Shown here: positions 54,219 through 63,104 of the stretch, piece after piece
Layout of the letters: each line of letters opens with the position of its first letter
Position numbering within the stretch: position 1 is the stretch's first letter
Source of the DNA: Serratia fonticola
GTDB lineage: Bacteria; Pseudomonadota; Gammaproteobacteria; Enterobacterales; Enterobacteriaceae
DNA: 64,000 nucleotides
Direction of reading: 5' to 3'
NCBI RefSeq assembly: GCF_001006005.1
Contig: NZ_CP011254.1
Coordinates: forward strand, 3,844,001 to 3,908,000
The notes under the pieces: model-generated
Databases searched by the model: none
What the model was told of the DNA's origin: nothing
What the model saw: the letters and a program-made list of their open reading frames with translations, nothing else
Program-made: the position numbers and the translations under genes

Positions 54219-56618
54219 GTGAATATGGCAAAGACAGGCAATAAACGAAGTATAGGGAATTACTTGATGTGGCTGCTGGGGGGGCTGATGGGTGTCATCG
54301 GCCTCGCGCTGGCAATCGGCGGCGTTTACCTGGCTTCATTGGGGGGGAGCCTCTATTTTGGGCTGATGGGCGTGGTGATGCTGATCGCTGCGGTACTGGT
54401 GATCAAGCTCAAACCTGCGGGCATATGGGTGTATGCGCTGGCCTTTGTGTTCACCCTGATTTGGGCGTTGTGGGATGTTGGCCTGGATTTCTGGCCGTTG
54501 TTCTCACGCTTGTTTATGTTCGGCGTGCTGGCCTTCCTGGCCGCGTTGGCCTATCCATGGTTGAAGAAACGTGCCGGTCATCCGGTTCGCGGCTTCGTCA
54601 GCTATTCTTTGGCTGGGTTGCTGGCGGTTGCGCTGGTGGCCGGATTTGGTTACACCTTTGTGCCTACGCCACTGGTGGCGGCCAAGGAAGATATCCCGGT
54701 TAAACCGGTGGCTGCCGGTAGTGAGCAGAAAAACTGGGAACATTGGGGGAATACCACCCACGGTGACCGTTTTGCCGCGCTGGATCAGATCAACAAGTCT
54801 AACGTCAGCAAGCTGAAGGTGGCGTGGATTGCCCATACCGGCGATATTCCACAAAGCAACGGTTCCGGCGCTGAAGACCAGAATACTCCGCTGCAGGTCG
54901 GCAATACCCTGTATGTCTGTACCGCCTACGGCAAAGTGCTGTCGTTGGAGGCCGATACCGGCAAACAACAGTGGTCATTCGATCCTAAAGCCTCAGCCCC
55001 TAACTGGCAGCGCTGCCGTGGCCTGGGTTATTACGACAATGCGGCTCAGCCTGCCTCATCGCCAGTGGTTGCCGCTAGCGCTACGGCACCAGCCATGTGC
55101 GAACGCCGTCTGTTCCTGCCAACCATCGATGCGCGTTTGATTGCCATTGATGCCGATACCGGCAAACCTTGCGCCGACTTTGGTGATAACGGCACCGTCG
55201 ATCTGAAAGCGGGCATGGGCGAAGTTAAACCGGGTTATTACCAGCAAACCTCAACCCCATTGGTGGCGGGTAACCTGGTGGTCGTCGGTGGCCGCGTGGC
55301 GGACAACTTCTCTACCGGCGAACCTCCTGGTGTGGTGCGTGCTTATGATGTGCATACTGGTGAACTTGCCTGGGCATGGGATCCGGGTAATCCGGCCATT
55401 ACCAAGCTGCCACCAGCGGGTGAAACCTATACGCGCGGTACGCCGAACGTATGGTCCGCAATGTCCTACGACGCCAAACTGAATCTGATCTATCTGCCGA
55501 CCGGTAACGCCACCCCTGACTTCTTTGGCGGCGAGCGTACCGCGCTGGATGATAAATACAGTTCTTCCATTGTGGCTGTTGATGCCACCAGCGGCAAAGT
55601 GCGTTGGCATTTCCAAACCACGCACCATGATCTGTGGGACTTTGACCTGCCGTCTCAACCGTTACTGTACGATCTGCCAGATGGTAAGGGTGGCACGACA
55701 CCCGTGCTGGTGCAAACCAGTAAGCAGGGCATGATCTTTATGCTCAACCGTGAGAACGGTCAGCCGGTGGCGAAAGTGGAAGAGCGTGAAGTACCGCAGG
55801 GCAATGTGCCTGGCGAACGTTACTCCAAAACCCAGCCGTTCTCGGTGGGAATGCCGAATATTGGCAACCAGACGCTGACCGAGTCAGACATGTGGGGCGC
55901 AACGCCGCTCGATCAACTGCTGTGCCGTATCGAGTTCAAAGGGATGCGTCACCAGGGCGTCTATACACCGCCGGGTATCGACCGTGCTCTACAATATCCT
56001 GGCTCGTTGGGCGGGATGAACTGGGGTAGCGTTTCGGTGGATCCGAACAATGCCATCATGTTTGTTAACGATATGCGTTTGGGGCTGGCCAACTCGATGG
56101 TGCCACGCAGCAAGGTGCCGACCGGCGCCAGCGGCATCGAAATGGGTCTGGTTCCGATGGACGGTACGCCGTTCGGTGCGATCCGTGAACGCTTCCTTTC
56201 CCCACTGGGCATTCCATGCCAGAAGCCACCGTTTGGCACCATGTCAGCGGTAGACCTGAAGTCTGGCAAGCTGGTGTGGCAGGTTCCGGTAGGTACGGTG
56301 CAGGATACGGGGCCGCTGGGCATCAAAATGCGTATGCCTATGGAAGTGGGCATGCCAACGCTGGGTGCTAGCCTGTCTACTCAATCCGGTCTGCTGTTCT
56401 TTGCTGGTACTCAGGATTTCTACCTGCGTGCCTTCGATACGGCAACTGGGAAAGAGATCTGGAAAGAGCGCCTGCCAGTGGGCAGCCAGTCCGGCCCAAT
56501 GACCTTTGTGTCGCCGAAGAACGGCAAGCAATACATTATCATCAGCGCTGGTGGTGCTCGTCAGGCCGTAGAGCGGGGTGACTATGTCATTGCTTATGCT
56601 CTGCCGGACGAAAAGTAA
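54219..56618 (+). CDS. gcd: Membrane-bound PQQ-dependent dehydrogenase (glucose/quinate family)
   Basis: Oxidises aldoses (glucose to gluconolactone) at the periplasmic face and passes electrons to ubiquinone. 799 aa: five membrane segments in the first 145 residues, then an eight-bladed propeller with WEHWGNTTHGDRFAALDQINKSNV, the catalytic-Asp region TTHHDLWDFDLPSQP, and DMWGATPLDQLLCRI near the PQQ site, ending YIIISAGGARQ and YVIAYALPDEK. Length is close to E. coli Gcd (796). The wider family includes quinate/shikimate dehydrogenases, so glucose as substrate is likely but not certain. Located 112 nt after the PQQ receptor. Confidence 0.85.
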   Translation: MNMAKTGNKRSIGNYLMWLLGGLMGVIGLALAIGGVYLASLGGSLYFGLMGVVMLIAAVLVIKLKPAGIWVYALAFVFTLIWALWDVGLDFWPLFSRLFMFGVLAFLAALAYPWLKKRAGHPVRGFVSYSLAGLLAVALVAGFGYTFVPTPLVAAKEDIPVKPVAAGSEQKNWEHWGNTTHGDRFAALDQINKSNVSKLKVAWIAHTGDIPQSNGSGAEDQNTPLQVGNTLYVCTAYGKVLSLEADTGKQQWSFDPKASAPNWQRCRGLGYYDNAAQPASSPVVAASATAPAMCERRLFLPTIDARLIAIDADTGKPCADFGDNGTVDLKAGMGEVKPGYYQQTSTPLVAGNLVVVGGRVADNFSTGEPPGVVRAYDVHTGELAWAWDPGNPAITKLPPAGETYTRGTPNVWSAMSYDAKLNLIYLPTGNATPDFFGGERTALDDKYSSSIVAVDATSGKVRWHFQTTHHDLWDFDLPSQPLLYDLPDGKGGTTPVLVQTSKQGMIFMLNRENGQPVAKVEEREVPQGNVPGERYSKTQPFSVGMPNIGNQTLTESDMWGATPLDQLLCRIEFKGMRHQGVYTPPGIDRALQYPGSLGGMNWGSVSVDPNNAIMFVNDMRLGLANSMVPRSKVPTGASGIEMGLVPMDGTPFGAIRERFLSPLGIPCQKPPFGTMSAVDLKSGKLVWQVPVGTVQDTGPLGIKMRMPMEVGMPTLGASLSTQSGLLFFAGTQDFYLRAFDTATGKEIWKERLPVGSQSGPMTFVSPKNGKQYIIISAGGARQAVERGDYVIAYALPDEK

Positions 56619-56640
56619 CTAGCTGGTAGTTCACCAATAA

Positions 56641-56674
56641 ATAAAGGGGTTAGCATTGCTGCTAACCCCTTTAT
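56641..56674. terminator. Bidirectional terminator gcd / rimO
   Basis: Perfect 15-bp arms ATAAAGGGGTTAGCA / TGCTAACCCCTTTAT with a 4-nt loop, followed by TGTTTT. It lies between convergent genes. Confidence 0.88.
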
Positions 56675-56695
56675 TGTTTTCCGCGGTGGTCGAAA

Positions 56696-58027
56696 TCAGA
56701 CCTTGGAACCCCAGAGATCGTACTCGTCGGCGTTCTCAATCTTCACTTTGACGATGTCGCCGACTTTGACATTGGCTTCACCGTTGAGGTAGACCGCGCC
56801 GTCGATTTCCGGTGCGTCCGCCATGCTGCGGCCAATAGCACCTTCCTCATCCACTTCGTCGATCAGCACCAGCACTTCGCGGCCAATCTTGTCTTGCAAG
56901 CGTTGGGCGGAGATTTGCTGCTGCAGCTGCATAAAGCGATGGAAGCGTTCTTCCTTCACCTCTTCTGGCACTGGGTCAGCCAGTTCATTAGCGGCAGCAC
57001 CTTCTACCGGGCTGAACTTGAAGCAGCCAACGCGATCCAGCTTGGCTTCGGTAAGGAAGTCGAGCAGCATCTGGAAGTCTTCTTCGGTTTCCCCAGGGAA
57101 GCCAACGATAAAGGTGGAGCGCAGCGTCAGCTCCGGGCAGATTTCGCGCCAGCGCTTGATGCGCTCCAGCGTGCGTTCAACCGCGCCAGGGCGTTTCATC
57201 AGCTTGAGGATCTTCGGGCTGGCGTGCTGCAGTGGAATATCCAGATAAGGCAGGATCTTGCCTTCTGCCATCAGCGGGATCACGTCATCCACGTGCGGGT
57301 AAGGGTAAACGTAGTGCAGACGCACCCAGGCACCCAGGCTGGAAAGCTGCTCACACAGGCTGACCATGCTGGTTTTTACCGGCTGGCCGTTCCAGAAACC
57401 GGTACGGTGTTTGACATCGACGCCGTAGGCTGAGGTGTCTTGTGAGATCACCAACAGCTCTTTCACCCCAGATTCCACCAGGCGTTTGGCTTCATCCAGC
57501 ACGGAGCCGATCGGGCGGCTGTCCAAGTCGCCACGCATCGATGGGATGATGCAGAAGGTGCAGCGATGGTTACAGCCTTCGGAAATCTTCAGGTAGGCGT
57601 AGTGCTTTGGCGTCAGCTTCACGCCCTGCGCCGGGGTCAGGCTGGTAAAGGGGTTATGTTCCGGTTTCGGCACATATTGGTGAACGTGGGACAAAACCTG
57701 TTCGTAGCTGTGCGGCCCGGTAATTTCCAGGACCTTCGGATGCACCTCACGGATTTGGTTTTCCTTGGCACCGAGGCAGCCGGTCACAATCACCTTGCCA
57801 TTCTCGTTCAAGGCTTCACCGATCGCTTCCAGTGACTCTTGAACGGCGCTGTCGATAAAGCCGCAGGTGTTCACGATCACCAGCTCGGCATCATCATAGC
57901 GAGGCACTACCTGGTAACCTTCGTTACGCAGTTCAGTCAGGATCCGTTCAGAATCAACCAGGTTTTTCGGGCAACCTAGTGAGACAAAGCCGACACGGGG
58001 GGCTTTTGGGGTCATAGTTTGTGACAT
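56696..58027 (-). CDS. rimO: Ribosomal protein S12 methylthiotransferase
   Basis: Radical-SAM enzyme that methylthiolates Asp89 of S12. 443 aa: N-terminal MTTase domain with three cluster cysteines ([21 protein letters not shown]), radical-SAM motif [32 protein letters not shown], and a C-terminal TRAM domain ([29 protein letters not shown]). Length typical. Transcribed alone, convergent with gcd. Confidence 0.96.
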   Translation of the reverse strand: MSQTMTPKAPRVGFVSLGCPKNLVDSERILTELRNEGYQVVPRYDDAELVIVNTCGFIDSAVQESLEAIGEALNENGKVIVTGCLGAKENQIREVHPKVLEITGPHSYEQVLSHVHQYVPKPEHNPFTSLTPAQGVKLTPKHYAYLKISEGCNHRCTFCIIPSMRGDLDSRPIGSVLDEAKRLVESGVKELLVISQDTSAYGVDVKHRTGFWNGQPVKTSMVSLCEQLSSLGAWVRLHYVYPYPHVDDVIPLMAEGKILPYLDIPLQHASPKILKLMKRPGAVERTLERIKRWREICPELTLRSTFIVGFPGETEEDFQMLLDFLTEAKLDRVGCFKFSPVEGAAANELADPVPEEVKEERFHRFMQLQQQISAQRLQDKIGREVLVLIDEVDEEGAIGRSMADAPEIDGAVYLNGEANVKVGDIVKVKIENADEYDLWGSKV

Positions 58028-58166
58028 AGCTCAATCCAAAATAGAAACGGGCGGATTTTACACTTGGGCAACGGGAAATTACACCGTTATATGTTGGCGG
58101 CGTAAACAAAAACGGCCTAGATTGATGACAAAGTGGCCGGATTTTTAACGGCCAAACTGTTCGACC

Positions 58167-58191
58167 GTAGGGGCGCTGCATGCTGCACCCG
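58167..58191. repeat. 25-nt palindromic repeat, left of mini-island
   Basis: Begins GTAGGGGCGCTGCATGCTG and ends CACCCG. It is the reverse complement of 60269-60293 with one mismatch, so the two copies flank most of the island in inverted orientation. A third, degenerate copy is at 1412-1436. Confidence 0.75.
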
Positions 58192-58245
58192 TCTAGACGC
58201 ATCAGCAGCAGTCTCAGCTATAGCAGTATAAGCCGTTTTGATGGC

Positions 58246-58288
58246 GATCTATAACCAGCCGGAACGCTTGAGTTTTTGGTACAGGAAG
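58246..58288. repeat. 43-bp direct repeat, left copy (corA 3' end)
   Basis: Identical over 43 bp to 60325-60367, which is the last eleven codons and stop of the CorA-family gene plus 3 nt. This copy is detached from any corA coding frame. The pair bounds a 2.1-kb segment, as expected of an integration target duplication or a displaced gene end. Confidence 0.9.
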
Positions 58289-58451
58289 CAAGCTAAGAGG
58301 TCCGGAATTCTAATGGGGTTAACTCTCTCAACGAGCTCAATCTCGCTTATGCGTAGACTCTCACTAGGTTGTTACAACGTTTAAGGTAAAGTTGTTCGCA
58401 CGGATGACGATAACAGCAGAAACGTATGGTTAGACTAAGGAGCGATTTTTT

Positions 58452-58835
58452 ATGAAGAAGTTGTTAATACTTTCGTTATTGTTCAGTTCACCGTTATATG
58501 CAGCAGAGGCTGATGTGGGGAAGGCCTGTAAGGCCGCAGCTGCTTCTATGTTCGGCCGCGATCACAAGATCATGAAATTGGACAAGGTTAAATCAGGTAT
58601 AGCTTATGTTCATTACATTAGGAAGGACGATAACTCCCGTTGGGGTATCAAGTGCAAGCTAATCGGCGATCAAGTTTTATGGGCTTCAGATAACCCTGAT
58701 AGCATTGGTCGTTGGCGTGATGATCCTATGGATAGTGTCGTGAAATACTCAATCAGTGGGGGGGATTTAACGGTCACTGAAACGTATAGTGATGGCTCCA
58801 GTACCAAAAATACCTATCCAATTAAGCAACTTTAA
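58452..58835 (+). CDS. Small secreted protein of unknown function
   Basis: 127 aa; a clear Sec signal peptide (MKKLLILSLLFSSPLYA, cleavage at YA-A) and a mature part of about 110 aa with two cysteines (GKACKAA, GIKCKLI) that could form one disulphide. The mature half is rich in beta-strand-like stretches (VKYSISGGDLTVTETYSDGSS). I do not recognise the family. TAAGGAG lies 9 nt before the ATG, so it is likely expressed. It is inside the 43-bp-repeat island, followed by its own terminator. Confidence 0.75.
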   Translation: MKKLLILSLLFSSPLYAAEADVGKACKAAAASMFGRDHKIMKLDKVKSGIAYVHYIRKDDNSRWGIKCKLIGDQVLWASDNPDSIGRWRDDPMDSVVKYSISGGDLTVTETYSDGSSTKNTYPIKQL

Positions 58836-59156
58836 GCGAAATAAAAAAGCTTTCTTGCCTACATTTGCAAGGAGGCTTTTATCCCCAAAATGAAAGCTAT
58901 ATTCTTTGGGGATTCATCAGGGTGTATCAGTTTTTTTATTAATTAATATAATAATCAATATCATAGCTATGTTTTGCGTTTGTTCTGGATCCTCGGGAAA
59001 ATCTCGCAATCGGAACTGATCGTTAGCTGTTGGGTGAAATTTCGTATAGGTATCTCTGTTTGTGGCATTGGTTGGAAATCGGATTTTTCTAAAAGGGTAA
59101 GCTTGATACCAAACAATGCTGCTGGCGGCCGCAAAAATAAGGCAAAAGGATACTTT
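58836..59156. other. Intergenic region within the mini-island
   Basis: 321 nt with the terminator at 58845-58880, then AT-rich DNA. The HNH-protein frame stays open back to 58974, but no ribosome site supports a start there. A promoter for the HNH gene is expected here. Confidence 0.4.
58845..58880 (+). terminator. Terminator after small secreted protein gene
   Basis: 14-bp arms AAAAGCTTTCTTGC / GCAAGGAGGCTTTT with two G-T pairs, ending in TTTT. Close behind the stop codon. Confidence 0.8.
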
Positions 59157-60212
59157 ATGAGTTTGAGTAAAACAGGTTATCCCGATGGGGAACGGGTCAG
59201 GGCTGTTTGGGATTGCTGCCACGATCTGTATGTTCAATTAGGTCGGGCACCAACCAGTCAAGAATTTAAGGCAGAGATCAACAGACGTGAACCTGACAGG
59301 GTTGGGATTAGCACCCATTCGCGACAATGGGGGGATTGGATGCGTTATCATGGATTTAGTAGTAATACTTTGCTTGATGATCATGAGATTCCTGATGAGT
59401 ACCTTGAACCTAACCGACTCAGAGTTGTTTATGCTGTTCGAAAGTTAGGCGAGGCTTCAGCCATCGATGTAATAAATTGGATAATGAATAGCAACGCCCC
59501 ACTAAAAGCGAATGAAATTCGCATTCAGTTGGACGCGTTAACTGTGAACAGTAATCATCGATATCGCTATTTACAAGGAAGAACAGATACGCGAAGCGAT
59601 AAGGGGCATCCTTGTGATACCTTTTACCGTTCAGGAGAGCTGAGAGCTACGCGCTATGTCGAATATATTCCTGAATTGCATGGTGTATGGGATATAGCTG
59701 ATGATGGAAAGACCCCGATTAAGATTGTAGATCCGTGGCATACCGATGCGATCATGCACCAACTCCGTATTGAAACTTGCGACAATGACACAGAAACAAC
59801 AGATGATGATTTCAACGATGCTCGCGTGAGGGCAATGCGTGAAGCTGTCATTCGCGAAGGGCAACCTATCTTTAGACGGCGGCTAATGGCGGCCTATCAG
59901 GGAAAATGTCCCGTAACGGGCTCAACTATTACGGCATTGCTTGAGGCTGCACATATCAGGCCTTACGCAGGAGCATGGCATTGTGAGGCAAAACACGGAA
60001 TTCTCCTTAAAACCGATATTCATACGCTTTTTGATAAAGGCCTACTTTGGCTTGATGATGATTTTCAAGTCTGTTTGGCCCCTATGTTATTAGATTCCGA
60101 GTATGCAGAATTGTTAGGCCGAAGGATTGATCTGCCAAATTCCAAGGGCGATTGGCCACTGAGAGAACATCTGGCTCGCCATCGAGAGTTTTGCACTGGT
60201 ATTTTGCAGTAG
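59157..60212 (+). CDS. HNH endonuclease-domain protein
   Basis: 351 aa from ATG 59157 (MSLSKTGYPDGERV), which has AAAAGGA just upstream. The C-terminal third is an HNH_2-type nuclease domain: RRRLMAAYQGKCPVTGSTI, LLEAAHIRPYAGAWH and HGILLKTDIHTLFDKGLLWL, with the expected His and Asp residues. The N-terminal 230 residues are not recognised; residues 1-75 (GRAPTSQEFKAEINRREPDR, WGDWMRYHGF) look like a helical DNA-binding region. HNH_2 proteins occur as restriction or defence nucleases, but no methylase or partner gene is adjacent. Second gene of the mini-island. Confidence 0.78.
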   Translation: MSLSKTGYPDGERVRAVWDCCHDLYVQLGRAPTSQEFKAEINRREPDRVGISTHSRQWGDWMRYHGFSSNTLLDDHEIPDEYLEPNRLRVVYAVRKLGEASAIDVINWIMNSNAPLKANEIRIQLDALTVNSNHRYRYLQGRTDTRSDKGHPCDTFYRSGELRATRYVEYIPELHGVWDIADDGKTPIKIVDPWHTDAIMHQLRIETCDNDTETTDDDFNDARVRAMREAVIREGQPIFRRRLMAAYQGKCPVTGSTITALLEAAHIRPYAGAWHCEAKHGILLKTDIHTLFDKGLLWLDDDFQVCLAPMLLDSEYAELLGRRIDLPNSKGDWPLREHLARHREFCTGILQ

Positions 60213-60268
60213 CTAACTCCTGAAACTGGAGTCATTGATTATCTGAGTAGGCGCAGCATGGAGATAAG

Positions 60269-60293
60269 CGGGCGCAGCATGCAGCGCCCCTAC
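60269..60293. repeat. 25-nt palindromic repeat, right end of mini-island
   Basis: Begins CGGGTGCAG-like CGGGCGCAG and ends CGCCCCTAC; reverse complement of 58167-58191 with one difference. A partial copy, GGCGCAGCATG, lies just before it at 60250-60260. Confidence 0.75.
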
Positions 60294-60324
60294 GTCGCGT
60301 ATCCAGTTGAGTAATGCCAGTACG

Positions 60325-60367
60325 GATCTATAACCAGCCGGAACGCTTGAGTTTTTGGTACAGGAAG
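60325..60367. repeat. 43-bp direct repeat, right copy (in corA)
   Basis: Perfect match to 58246-58288. It spans the stop codon and the last codons (LYQKLKRSGWL) of the CorA-family gene, so the gene keeps an intact 3' end at this copy. Confidence 0.9.
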
Positions 60368-61308
60368 AAGCAACCGGCGACGGTGACGCCCAGCGTGGTG
60401 TGGTAAGCCCAGGGGAACTTCAATTCGGGCATATCCGAGAAGTTCATGCCGTACAGGCTGAAGATCACCGTTGGAATGGCCAGGATCGCCCCCCAGCCTG
60501 CCAATCGCTTAACCACTTCGTTTTGCTTGACGGTCACCAATGCCAGATTGACGTGCATGGCGTTGGTCAGCATTTCGCGCATATCATCTATCGTGCTGGC
60601 GACCTGCCGGGTATGGTCCTGCACGTCGCGAACGTAGGCCCGCAATTCTTTAGGGATCACATCCTCATGCAGATGGATCAGTTGGTTGCAGATCTCATCC
60701 ATCGGCAGGGCGGCATTACGCAGGCCGAGCAGGTGGCGGCGCAGGCTGTAGACGTTTTCGATGGCGGTTTCGTCAAACTCCGACCTGAACATGTTGGACT
60801 CAATGTCTTCGATCATCGTTTCGAACTTGCCGACGATATGGCGATAGTTGTCGACGATAAAATCCAATACCGAATACAGCGCAAAACCAGGCCCGTGGCA
60901 CAGTTGCTTGGGGTTTTCCTCTGCCTTGGCGCGGATAGGCGCATAGCTGGAAGAAGCACCGTGGCGCACGCTGATCAGGAAGTTTTTACCAACGAAAAAG
61001 TGGGTCTCACCGTATTCGACTTCTTCTTTCATCCACTGTGCGGTTTTCACCACGATGAACAGCGAGTCACCATAGGTCTCTATTTTCGGCCGTTGATGGG
61101 CACATAAGGCGTCTTCGATCGCCAGATCGTGCAGGCCGAACTCCTCCTGGATCTTGCGCATGAACGCGTCTTCCGGTTGCCACAAGCCCAGCCAGATAAA
61201 GGTGTCCGGCTCCTTGACCACTTCACTGATATCTTCAATCGTCACGTCGGTCAGCCGTTTACCGGCCTTGTACGCCACGCAGTTGATTACCATTGCTTGG
61301 GTTTCCAT
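60328..61308 (-). CDS. CorA-family magnesium/cobalt transporter
   Basis: 326-aa inner-membrane divalent-cation channel of the CorA superfamily. The N-terminal cytoplasmic funnel is followed by a long helix (MREMLTNAMHVNLALVTVKQNEVVKRL), a first membrane segment ending in the signature YGMNF, and a second segment GVTVAGCFFLYQKL. Typical length for CorA/ZntB-type proteins; it resembles the YfjQ/CorA-like group rather than E. coli CorA itself, so ion choice is open. Its 3' end is duplicated 2.1 kb away (58246-58288). Confidence 0.9.
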   Translation of the reverse strand: METQAMVINCVAYKAGKRLTDVTIEDISEVVKEPDTFIWLGLWQPEDAFMRKIQEEFGLHDLAIEDALCAHQRPKIETYGDSLFIVVKTAQWMKEEVEYGETHFFVGKNFLISVRHGASSSYAPIRAKAEENPKQLCHGPGFALYSVLDFIVDNYRHIVGKFETMIEDIESNMFRSEFDETAIENVYSLRRHLLGLRNAALPMDEICNQLIHLHEDVIPKELRAYVRDVQDHTRQVASTIDDMREMLTNAMHVNLALVTVKQNEVVKRLAGWGAILAIPTVIFSLYGMNFSDMPELKFPWAYHTTLGVTVAGCFFLYQKLKRSGWL

Positions 61309-61319
61309 CGCGTTACCTG

Positions 61320-61739
61320 TCAGTCTGTGAGGGTTTTGGTGAAGAAATAGCGTTCATGTTCTACCGGATAATCGTGTAGCGTCATCTGAAGCTGATAGCC
61401 CAGTTTTTCGTAGAATGGCCGAGCCTGGAAGCTGAAAGTATCTACCCGAGCATAGCGGCACCCAGCGGCAATCGCCTGCTGTTCGGCCGCCTGGATTATT
61501 TTCCTGCCGACCCCTTCACCCCGCAATGTATCGGAAACCCATAGCAGCTCAATGCTCAGCCAGCGGCCTACGGTGCTGCCGGTTAAGCCAGCAATCTTAT
61601 TGCCGTTATCATCCAGGGCAAATACCCCGATGTTCTTATTCAGAATATCGCCGACGAATTGATGATTATAGGCCATCAAATGGTTACGGATTTCTGCGGT
61701 TTCTTCTGGCTGTAGTGCGTCTGTTACGGTGATCTTCAT
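61320..61739 (-). CDS. GNAT-family N-acetyltransferase
   Basis: 139 aa; cytoplasmic acetyl-CoA-dependent transferase. Motif A is LLWVSDTLRGEGVGRKIIQAAEQQA (R-G-x-G-x-G), followed by VDTFSFQARPFYEKLGYQL. Start ATG 61739 follows a perfect AGGAGG; an in-frame upstream ATG at 61760 lies before that site. It lies 11 nt upstream of the CorA gene and is probably co-transcribed with it. Substrate unknown. Confidence 0.88.
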   Translation of the reverse strand: MKITVTDALQPEETAEIRNHLMAYNHQFVGDILNKNIGVFALDDNGNKIAGLTGSTVGRWLSIELLWVSDTLRGEGVGRKIIQAAEQQAIAAGCRYARVDTFSFQARPFYEKLGYQLQMTLHDYPVEHERYFFTKTLTD

Positions 61740-61870
61740 TGTGCCTCCTGGACGGTTCAACTAACTTAAGCACAGCAAAGAAAAAATGCAACATATTGAA
61801 ATTTAGATTAAAGCACGAACTTTACCGTCTGGGCTAAACTCATTGGACTCTACCAATTTAAGGAGATGAC

Positions 61871-62974
61871 ATGTTGCGGCCTTTTTTGATTGCGGGTTGG
61901 TTGCTGTTCGGCAATGGCCTGCTGCATGCGGCACCGGTAGTGACTGAATTACAGGACAGCCTTGAGCATCCCTGGTCGCTGGCCTTCTTGCCGAACGATA
62001 GCGGTATCCTGATAACGGAACGTCCTGGCCGTTTGCGGTTATGGCAGCCGTCTGCCGGGCTTTCCTCACCAATAACCGGTGTGCCAGACGTCTATGCGCA
62101 GGGGCAAGGAGGATTACTAGACGTGGTGCTGGCTCCGGATTTTGTCACTAGCCGCCGGGTTTACCTTAGCTTTGCAGAGGCAGGGGATGCAGACAAGGCC
62201 GGTACCGCTGTCGGTTATGGGCGCCTGAGTGCAGACAATAAACAGCTGGAAGATTTTCGTGTCATTTTTCGCCAGCAGCCCAAGTTGTCTACCGGCAACC
62301 ATTTTGGCTCTAAACTCGCCTTTGATCGCCAGGGCTATCTGTTTATTACCTTGGGTGAAAACAACCAACGAGCGACGGCTCAGGAAACGGACAAACTGCA
62401 AGGCAAAATTGTTCGGCTAACGGCAGAGGGCAAGGTACCCGCCGATAACCCGTTTGTTGACCAAAAGGGCAAGCGACCGGAGATTTGGTCTTATGGCCAT
62501 CGCAATCCGCAAGGATTGGTGCTGAACCCCTGGAGTGGGGAGATTTGGGAGCATGAGCATGGCCCACGCGGCGGTGATGAAATCAATATTCCTCTACCGG
62601 GCAAAAACTATGGCTGGCCGATAGCGACCTATGGAATTAATTATTCAGGGTTAGCCATCCCTGAAGCTAAGGGCCAGGTTGTGCCAGGAACCGAACAGCC
62701 GCTGAATTATTGGAAAGTTTCGCCGGGGGTCAGCGGGATGGCGTTTTACGATAACCCGCGATTCCCCCAATGGCAGCACTCTCTGTTTATTGGCGCGTTG
62801 GCACAACGGGATCTGATCCGTTTGACGCTGGACGGTGACAAAATAGTGGCAGAAGAGCGGCTATTGGGCGATCGCAATGAGCGTATTCGCGACGTGCGCG
62901 TCGGGCCGGATGGTTACCTTTATCTGCTGACCGATGACAGTAATGGGAAACTGCTGCGGGTTGGGCGCGATTAG
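61871..62974 (+). CDS. yliI: PQQ-dependent aldose sugar dehydrogenase (YliI/Asd-like)
   Basis: Soluble periplasmic quinoprotein that oxidises aldoses with PQQ. 367 aa: signal peptide (LIAGWLLFGNGLLHA), then a six-bladed propeller of the GSDH family with LEHPWSLAFLPNDSGILITERPGRL, VYAQGQGGLLDVVLAPDF, LSTGNHFGSKLAFD, GENNQRATAQ, SYGHRNPQGLVLNPWSG, EHGPRGGDEINIPLPGKNYGWP and GPDGYLYLLTDDSNG. Close to E. coli YliI (371 aa). AAGGAG precedes the ATG. Together with pqqU and gcd it makes the window rich in PQQ functions. Confidence 0.92.
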   Translation: MLRPFLIAGWLLFGNGLLHAAPVVTELQDSLEHPWSLAFLPNDSGILITERPGRLRLWQPSAGLSSPITGVPDVYAQGQGGLLDVVLAPDFVTSRRVYLSFAEAGDADKAGTAVGYGRLSADNKQLEDFRVIFRQQPKLSTGNHFGSKLAFDRQGYLFITLGENNQRATAQETDKLQGKIVRLTAEGKVPADNPFVDQKGKRPEIWSYGHRNPQGLVLNPWSGEIWEHEHGPRGGDEINIPLPGKNYGWPIATYGINYSGLAIPEAKGQVVPGTEQPLNYWKVSPGVSGMAFYDNPRFPQWQHSLFIGALAQRDLIRLTLDGDKIVAEERLLGDRNERIRDVRVGPDGYLYLLTDDSNGKLLRVGRD

Positions 62975-63104
62975 CGCCCAGTCAGATGAGTTTGAGATCG
63001 GCGGCGGTGATGACCTCTCTGGAGTTCATTCGGATAATCCGCCGCACGATTTCGTCGTCTAGCCCTGCGTTGTACGAAGAGCCTCGGTAGGGGCACTGTG
63101 GCAA

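Larger units (their letters stand above)
58028..58451. other. Non-coding region rimO to mini-island
   Basis: 424 nt. It contains a 25-nt palindromic repeat (58167-58191) and the left 43-bp direct repeat (58246-58288). After the repeat about 160 nt lead to the first island gene, with TAAGGAG as its ribosome site. Confidence 0.6.

Noticed and set aside
58246..58288. tRNA-type attachment site for the mini-island
   Set aside because: The repeat is the 3' end of a CorA-family gene; no tRNA structure is present.
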